64,000 nucleotides of DNA, taken from Domibacillus epiphyticus. Lineage in GTDB: Bacteria > Bacillota > Bacilli > Bacillales > Domibacillaceae. The translations under genes and the position numbers were made by a program. The stretch spans positions 248,001 through 312,000 of the forward strand of contig NZ_MSFI01000009.1 of NCBI RefSeq assembly GCF_001975785.1. The letters run 5' to 3'. The stretch's first letter is position 1. The number at the start of each line of letters is the position of its first letter. The notes beneath the pieces are model-generated. The model saw only the letters and a list, made by a program, of their open reading frames with translations. It had not been told where the DNA came from and made no database searches. Shown piece by piece: positions 59,458 through 64,000 of this stretch.

Positions 59458-60018
59458 TTGATTAAAGACATTGTCCATTTGCAAAATCGAAATATATTCT
59501 GGAAACAGAATGCCGATCAGATGAATCAGTCCATTAATATAGCAAAATTAAATGTTCGAAAATCTGCCATGAAAAAATCCGGTCATGACTTGTATGCTGT
59601 TTTTTTATCTGATGATCTTTTGTATTGTCGATGGAGTCTCGCACCCTCTACATTAAAAGCAGCTTTTCATTGCGGGAAACCACTCAATTCAGAGATATTG
59701 GATTTGCGAATATTTGATATTACTGATATTTATTTTAATGGTGTGAATGCCCACTCCGTTACATGTATAAAAGTAAGTAAGGACGATCAGTTTTGGACGA
59801 TAAAAGGGTTGAAGAGAAATCGTTCGTATATTTGTGAACTGGGATTTTTAACGGAAGATTATCGATTTTTCCCAATCCTGCAATCACACCCTATTCACAC
59901 TCCATTTCAAAGCACCGAGGATTATGTTCAAAGGCTGCCCGATGTAGAACAATATTACCAACTCCCAGCATGTTTTCTTCCTTGGATAGAGCATCCAGAC
60001 GCCGTTGTTGATTCTTGA
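59458..60018 (+). CDS. DUF4912 domain protein
   Basis: 186 residues. The central part (about 45-145) fits DUF4912: LYAVFLSDDLLYCRW, LRIFDITDIYFNGVNAHS and SYICELGFLTEDYRFFPILQ. The fold is likely beta-sandwich, and family members accompany GH57 and glycosyltransferase genes, suggesting carbohydrate binding or assembly. The start is TTG 59458, seven bases after GCGGGGTG. It is 28 bases before the glycosyltransferase fusion and almost certainly cotranscribed with it. Confidence 0.78.
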   Translation: MIKDIVHLQNRNIFWKQNADQMNQSINIAKLNVRKSAMKKSGHDLYAVFLSDDLLYCRWSLAPSTLKAAFHCGKPLNSEILDLRIFDITDIYFNGVNAHSVTCIKVSKDDQFWTIKGLKRNRSYICELGFLTEDYRFFPILQSHPIHTPFQSTEDYVQRLPDVEQYYQLPACFLPWIEHPDAVVDS

Positions 60019-60046
60019 ACGAAAATGAATTGGAGGTTAACCTAAA

Positions 60047-62320
60047 ATGGAATATCCGTTTTCTGTTATGGTGCTGGCGGACAGTTCGTTTCGACCTCTC
60101 GTTCTTGCCGGTTCAAGCATGAACAGTGAAGAAATAACAAAAGTTATGGATCTATACGGTTATATCATCGCTGCTGCCAAAAAATCGACAGCGGAGAAAC
60201 CGGTCGCTGCAGTTGTCAATTTATTTACACTTGGATGGTTAAATGGTGTACGGGGCAAGATGGCTGTTCACTCGTTTTTACAGCAGCACCCGAATCACCC
60301 TGCTGCTGCCTTATTACGTGAATATAATGGGTCGTTTATTGAATTGTGCCAAATGTTAATGAGAGAAAACCGGCTTATGCTTGTACCGATGGCGCTAAGT
60401 CAGTTTCCACTCACGTCGTATCCTTTAAAAGGAGCTGCCTCTGAAGATATTAAAAGAACAGTTAAAATGTGGAAAGGGATTTTCGGGGAAGGACCGCTAT
60501 CTATTTGGCTTCCACGTGGTGCCTATATGCCAGGAATAGATAAAATCCTTCAACAGGAAGACTGCCTATTTGTCTTGATTCAAAGTGATGCTTTTCCTGC
60601 GCATGAACGGGATAAATTTCACTGGATTTCCCCGCACGGCTTACCCATTTTGCCGTATCAGTACGGGCAGTTAAATGGGCAAAATGAGCTGACTGTTCCA
60701 CCTGTTATTCAGTTAACAAATGAGAATGTCTGGCGTTTTTTTGAACAGGTTGAGGTACTAGCAGTTAATCATTCCCCCAAACAATTTTATGAGCGGATCA
60801 TTCATATTCCACTTATATATAATCGTATGAATGAAGGGAAGCCATTACTAACCGTTGAAGAGTTGAACCGATGTGAAGCCGTTTTTCAAATGAAACACGA
60901 ATGGGATGATAGTGTGGCGTTTCAAATGAGCGAAACAGGCGGTGTGCTCGATTTAGAATGGACTTTCTGTTTATATGCTTGTTTAAATGATCTTAAAACA
61001 GAACTAGAAAGTGCAGTTGACTCGCTTAACTACCTGCTTGACGGAGCACGTAAAGGCTTTCCTGACTTTGATTATGCCCATCAAAGAATGCGGCTTCACT
61101 ATGGTGTAGAACTTATTCCAACGTTATTATGTGAAGAATTGTCTGGAATGGATGGGGCTGTTTTTATGTTAACGTGGGAGTATCCACCAAACATTATAGG
61201 TGGAATGGCTAGGCATGTGCATGGACTTGCTGAGGCCCTGGCCCATTCCGGGCGTGATGTCATTGTACTTACATCTTCCTATCAAGGGGCTCCAGAATAC
61301 GAATGTGTCAACGGTGTACACATATACCGCTCCGGTCCTCTTCATGAAGGAGAATACGACTTTATGCACAGAGTAGCCGACTTGAATTTGTGTTTATATC
61401 AGAAAGGTGAAGAATTATTACAAAACCATGATATATCAGTTATTCATACCCATGACTGGCTGACAGGCGACGCAGCCGTCCTGTTGGCAGAAAATTACCG
61501 GCTCCCTCTTGTTTCAACCATACATGCAACTGAATTTGGCCGTAACAATGGAATTCATAATGACCTTCAATACTCAATTGCATCAAAAGAAAAAAAACTA
61601 ATTTCCGCGTCCAATACAGTAATCGTTTGCAGTCAGCCTATGAAAGAAGAACTCCGTGTTTTTTACGATGCAGGAAAAAAAGACATCTTTGTTATTCCAA
61701 ATGGTGTTGAATTTGAAGAGCATGTGATGATAGAAGGGCGTTTTAACAAAATAAAACCGTTTATTTTTTCCATTGGACGAATTGTATTCGAAAAAGGCTT
61801 TCAAACATTTTTTGATATTGATTTAAAAAGCTTGAAAAAAAAGAATATTCAGTTTATTATAGCCGGTAAGGGACCACTTTTAGAAAAGTGGCGATCGGAA
61901 GTGAAGAAACGCGGTATTGAAGATTGTATTCATTTTGTTGGGTATGTGAGTGATAATGAGAGGAGGGCATTGTTTCAGTCGTGTGAAGCAGCCGTTTTTC
62001 CAAGTCTCTACGAACCATTCGGGATAGTAGCGCTTGAAGCAATGGCGTTTCATAAGCCTGTTATTGCTTCTGCGACAGGTGGATTAAAGTCATTTGTTCT
62101 TCACGAGCAAACAGGTCTTTTATTCGAGCCGGGAAATGCAGGTGATTTATCGGAAAAAATTACCACGATTTTAGACCGTCCTGAGCTTGCAAAAGAACTC
62201 GGTGCAAATGGACATGAAATCGCAAAATCACTTTATAGCTGGAAACATATTAGTGAGCAGACAGAAAAAGTGTACGATCAAACCGTTTTCATCAAAAAAA
62301 TGGAAGGTGTTCGCACATGA
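60047..62320 (+). CDS. GH57-like/GT4 glycosyltransferase fusion
   Basis: 757 residues in two parts. The N-terminal ~340 residues resemble GH57/DUF1957 branching enzymes in outline, including the landmark motif at 154-160. Here it reads WLPRGAY rather than WLPECAY, so the expected catalytic Glu is missing. From about 370 a complete GT4 glycosyltransferase follows: FMLTWEYPPNIIGGMARHVH, the IHTHDWLTG loop, GRIVFEKGFQTF and the donor-site motif EPFGIVALE. The opening of this half is typical of Rv3032-type alpha-1,4-glucosyltransferases. GGAGG precedes the ATG. ATGA overlap with the following nucleotidyltransferase suggests it supplies the sugar donor. The product is not known. Confidence 0.85.
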   Translation: MEYPFSVMVLADSSFRPLVLAGSSMNSEEITKVMDLYGYIIAAAKKSTAEKPVAAVVNLFTLGWLNGVRGKMAVHSFLQQHPNHPAAALLREYNGSFIELCQMLMRENRLMLVPMALSQFPLTSYPLKGAASEDIKRTVKMWKGIFGEGPLSIWLPRGAYMPGIDKILQQEDCLFVLIQSDAFPAHERDKFHWISPHGLPILPYQYGQLNGQNELTVPPVIQLTNENVWRFFEQVEVLAVNHSPKQFYERIIHIPLIYNRMNEGKPLLTVEELNRCEAVFQMKHEWDDSVAFQMSETGGVLDLEWTFCLYACLNDLKTELESAVDSLNYLLDGARKGFPDFDYAHQRMRLHYGVELIPTLLCEELSGMDGAVFMLTWEYPPNIIGGMARHVHGLAEALAHSGRDVIVLTSSYQGAPEYECVNGVHIYRSGPLHEGEYDFMHRVADLNLCLYQKGEELLQNHDISVIHTHDWLTGDAAVLLAENYRLPLVSTIHATEFGRNNGIHNDLQYSIASKEKKLISASNTVIVCSQPMKEELRVFYDAGKKDIFVIPNGVEFEEHVMIEGRFNKIKPFIFSIGRIVFEKGFQTFFDIDLKSLKKKNIQFIIAGKGPLLEKWRSEVKKRGIEDCIHFVGYVSDNERRALFQSCEAAVFPSLYEPFGIVALEAMAFHKPVIASATGGLKSFVLHEQTGLLFEPGNAGDLSEKITTILDRPELAKELGANGHEIAKSLYSWKHISEQTEKVYDQTVFIKKMEGVRT

Positions 62321-63177
62321 TAGGAGTATTGCTTGCAGGAGGAAGAGGGAAACGTCTCCGGCCAATGACAGATCATATTCCAAAGCCGATGGTGCCTTTG
62401 TTGAACAGACCTTTGCTTGATTACAATTTGAACGTATTTAAAGTGAACGAAATTCGCAGAGTTATTATGACTATTTGTTATAAAAAAGAAATGATCAAAC
62501 AATATGCTGGATCGGGAAAAGAATCTGGAATGAACATACAGTATATAGAAGAGATCACACCACTTGGGACAGCAGGAAGCCTTTTTGCCTCAAGTGACTT
62601 GTTGGAAGAAACAGTTGCTATTTTGAGCGGGGATGCTTTAACAAACGTGCCACTTCGCGATGTCTATGCATTTCATCGAGCAAAAAAAGCGCGAGTTACT
62701 ATCGTTACCGCACCGTCAGAAAGGCCGGAACAATTTGGCGTCTGTTTGGCAGATCGTGAAGGACGTCTTTTGTCCATTCTGGAAAAACCGGATGAACCAC
62801 GCTTGTTGACAAATCAAGTGAGTACAGGTATTTATTTAATCGAATCCTCCCTCTTTTCTGATTATGAATTTATTGGAGAAGTTGATTTTGCAAGAGATGT
62901 TTTTCCATTACTGCTTTCGAACGGAGAACCTGTTTTTGTATATGAAACAAACGCATATTGGCAGGATGTGGGAACTATGAGGCAATATTCTCTTGCTGAA
63001 AAGAGGTTAAAACGAGGAATCCCGGGAATTACCGTTCTGAAACAATTTTATCCGTTATCAAGTAGTTTTTCAGCACCGTTTTTTCATGAAAAAATACAGC
63101 ATGCTGCACTGGCAGATTCATATTCACCGATCTTGAAAAAACAGGCTGGCATTTATGATGAAAAGGTGCTATTATAA
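62317..63177 (+). CDS. Sugar-1-phosphate nucleotidyltransferase
   Basis: 286 residues of the NTP_transferase family: LAGGRGKRLRPMT signature, KPMVPLLNRP, SGDALTNVP metal site, EKPDEP and WQDVGTM. It lacks a C-terminal left-handed beta-helix, so it is a short form. It probably makes an NDP-hexose (such as NDP-glucose) for the fused glycosyltransferase, whose stop it overlaps. Base preference and sugar cannot be told from sequence. Confidence 0.88.
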   Translation: MIGVLLAGGRGKRLRPMTDHIPKPMVPLLNRPLLDYNLNVFKVNEIRRVIMTICYKKEMIKQYAGSGKESGMNIQYIEEITPLGTAGSLFASSDLLEETVAILSGDALTNVPLRDVYAFHRAKKARVTIVTAPSERPEQFGVCLADREGRLLSILEKPDEPRLLTNQVSTGIYLIESSLFSDYEFIGEVDFARDVFPLLLSNGEPVFVYETNAYWQDVGTMRQYSLAEKRLKRGIPGITVLKQFYPLSSSFSAPFFHEKIQHAALADSYSPILKKQAGIYDEKVLL

Positions 63178-63229
63178 TTAAGTCGCAATGAAAAGAATAA
63201 GCGAGACTAAGTTTGGAGGGAAATGAATC

Positions 63230-63379
63230 ATGCGTGTAAATATTACATTAGCTTGCACTGAGAGCGGTGATCGCAACTATATCACAACTAAAAACAAACG
63301 TAACAACCCGGATCGTCTCGAGTTGAAAAAATATAGCCCGCGATTGAAAAAAGTTACATTGCACCGCGAAACAAAGTAA
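63230..63379 (+). CDS. rpmG: 50S ribosomal protein L33, cysteine-poor form
   Basis: 49 residues: [33 protein letters not shown] and [10 protein letters not shown], a full L33. The usual zinc pair CTEC reads CTES and the second pair is also absent (KKYSPRLKK), so this is a zinc-independent C-minus paralogue. B. subtilis carries the zinc form RpmGA at this locus. AGGGAAATG-type site upstream; too short for most ORF lists. Confidence 0.94.
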   Translation: MRVNITLACTESGDRNYITTKNKRNNPDRLELKKYSPRLKKVTLHRETK

Positions 63380-63380
63380 G

Positions 63381-63408
63381 CAGCAGGAGACCTCCTGCTG
63401 TTTTTTCT
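63381..63408 (+). terminator. Terminator after rpmG
   Basis: CAGCAGGAG-AC-CTCCTGCTG followed by TTTTTT. Confidence 0.87.
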
Positions 63409-63425
63409 TTTGTCTGGAGGTACTG

Positions 63426-63992
63426 ATGAATAAAAAACAAATGCGAATAGAGATAAAAGCACAATTATCTGCACTTGAAAAACCGGAATACGAACAACGA
63501 TGCTATTTAATTGCTCAACGTTTGTATACGCTTTCGGAATGGAAGGCTGCCGATACCATTGCCATAACAGTGTCAGCGCCGTTTGAAGTTGATACATGGG
63601 CGATTATTCGTCAGGCGTGGATGAGTGAGAAAAAAGTGTGTGTCCCAAAATGTCTGCCGGAAACGAAAGAAATGAAATTTTATATGCTGTCTGATTTTTT
63701 GGAACTTGAAAAAGTGTATGCTGGTTTATACGAACCGTCACCTTGTAAAACAAAACTTGTTCCATGCGATAAGATTGATCTTGTCGTTGTTCCTGGACTT
63801 CTGTTTAATAAAAAGGGCTACAGAATCGGATTTGGCGGGGGTTATTACGATCGTTTTTTAGCCGGATATAAAGGGGATACGGTGTCACTTGCCTGCTCGT
63901 TCCAGCTGCGTGATACTGTGCCTATTGAACTCCATGATTTCCCTGTTCAAAAAATTGTAACCGACTCATGTATCATAAATTGTTCGAATTGA
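63426..63992 (+). CDS. 5-formyltetrahydrofolate cyclo-ligase
   Basis: 188-residue folate enzyme (YqgN in B. subtilis) that turns 5-formyl-THF into 5,10-methenyl-THF with ATP. The family motif GYRIGFGGGYYDRFL near residue 137 and VVPGLLFNKKG are intact. TGGAGG precedes the ATG. It ends eight bases before the window edge. Confidence 0.93.
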   Translation: MNKKQMRIEIKAQLSALEKPEYEQRCYLIAQRLYTLSEWKAADTIAITVSAPFEVDTWAIIRQAWMSEKKVCVPKCLPETKEMKFYMLSDFLELEKVYAGLYEPSPCKTKLVPCDKIDLVVVPGLLFNKKGYRIGFGGGYYDRFLAGYKGDTVSLACSFQLRDTVPIELHDFPVQKIVTDSCIINCSN

Positions 63993-64000
63993 TTCTTCGT

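Overview
The window is a chromosomal segment of a low-to-moderate GC, endospore-forming Firmicute of the family Bacillaceae. Gene order follows the Bacillus subtilis yqeL-to-yqgN region almost gene for gene. It includes sporulation genes (gpr, spoIIP, yqfC, yqfD), competence genes (comER, comEA-EB-EC), AGGAGG-type ribosome binding sites, and recognisable SigA, SigG, SigH and SigW promoters. I cannot name the species. Nearly all of it is core genome; the only mobile DNA seen is a 360-base IS3-family remnant near the left end.

Layout. 1-5.8 kb: end of rsfS, yqeM, IS remnant, comER, comEA-EB-EC, yqzM. 6-9.6 kb: holA, rpsT, gpr, spoIIP. 9.7-20.8 kb: lepA, hemW, then the CIRCE-controlled heat-shock operon hrcA-grpE-dnaK-dnaJ-prmA-rsmE-mtaB. 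21-24.6 kb: deoC, rpsU, yqeY and a SigW-type envelope-stress operon (short NfeD, FloA, small membrane protein). 24.6-30 kb: yqfC-yqfD-phoH-ybeY-dgkA-cdd-era-recO, without the usual pgpH between phoH and ybeY. 30-35 kb: glycine T-box, glyQS, ccpN, ppsR. 35-39.2 kb: dnaG-sigA, a membrane protein and cytochrome c cccA. 39.2-45.2 kb: trmK, yqfO, ispH, yqfQ, cshB, nfo, yqfT. 45.2-49.7 kb: Zur-box-preceded zinc uptake operon znuC-znuB-zur, then yqfW, ispG and a DUF1189 gene on the minus strand. 49.9-58.5 kb: Na/Pi symporter, sodA, pbpA and the Pho-box-controlled pstS-C-A-B operon. 58.5-64 kb: yqzC-yqzD (minus), a three-gene cluster of DUF4912 protein, GH57-like/GT4 fusion and nucleotidyltransferase, then rpmG and 5-formyltetrahydrofolate cyclo-ligase.

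Functional themes are DNA uptake, ribosome and tRNA maturation, protein quality control, primary sigma factor/primase expression, isoprenoid synthesis (ispG, ispH), metal and phosphate homeostasis, and one probable polysaccharide-making cluster.

The most interesting points are: (1) the 59.4-63.2 kb cluster, whose central gene joins a GH57-like domain with an altered catalytic motif to a GT4 alpha-glucan-synthase-like domain, resembling a fusion of mycobacterial Rv3031 and Rv3032; (2) a terminator hairpin just before yqfC whose loop carries a SigE-like -10 and whose 3' arm holds the yqfC ribosome binding site; (3) an IS3 remnant whose two hairpins appear to serve as convergent terminators for yqeM and comER; (4) absence of pgpH, yqxD and the NfeD protease domain at their expected places; (5) a DUF1189 gene whose conserved N-terminus lies in frame upstream of any standard start codon.
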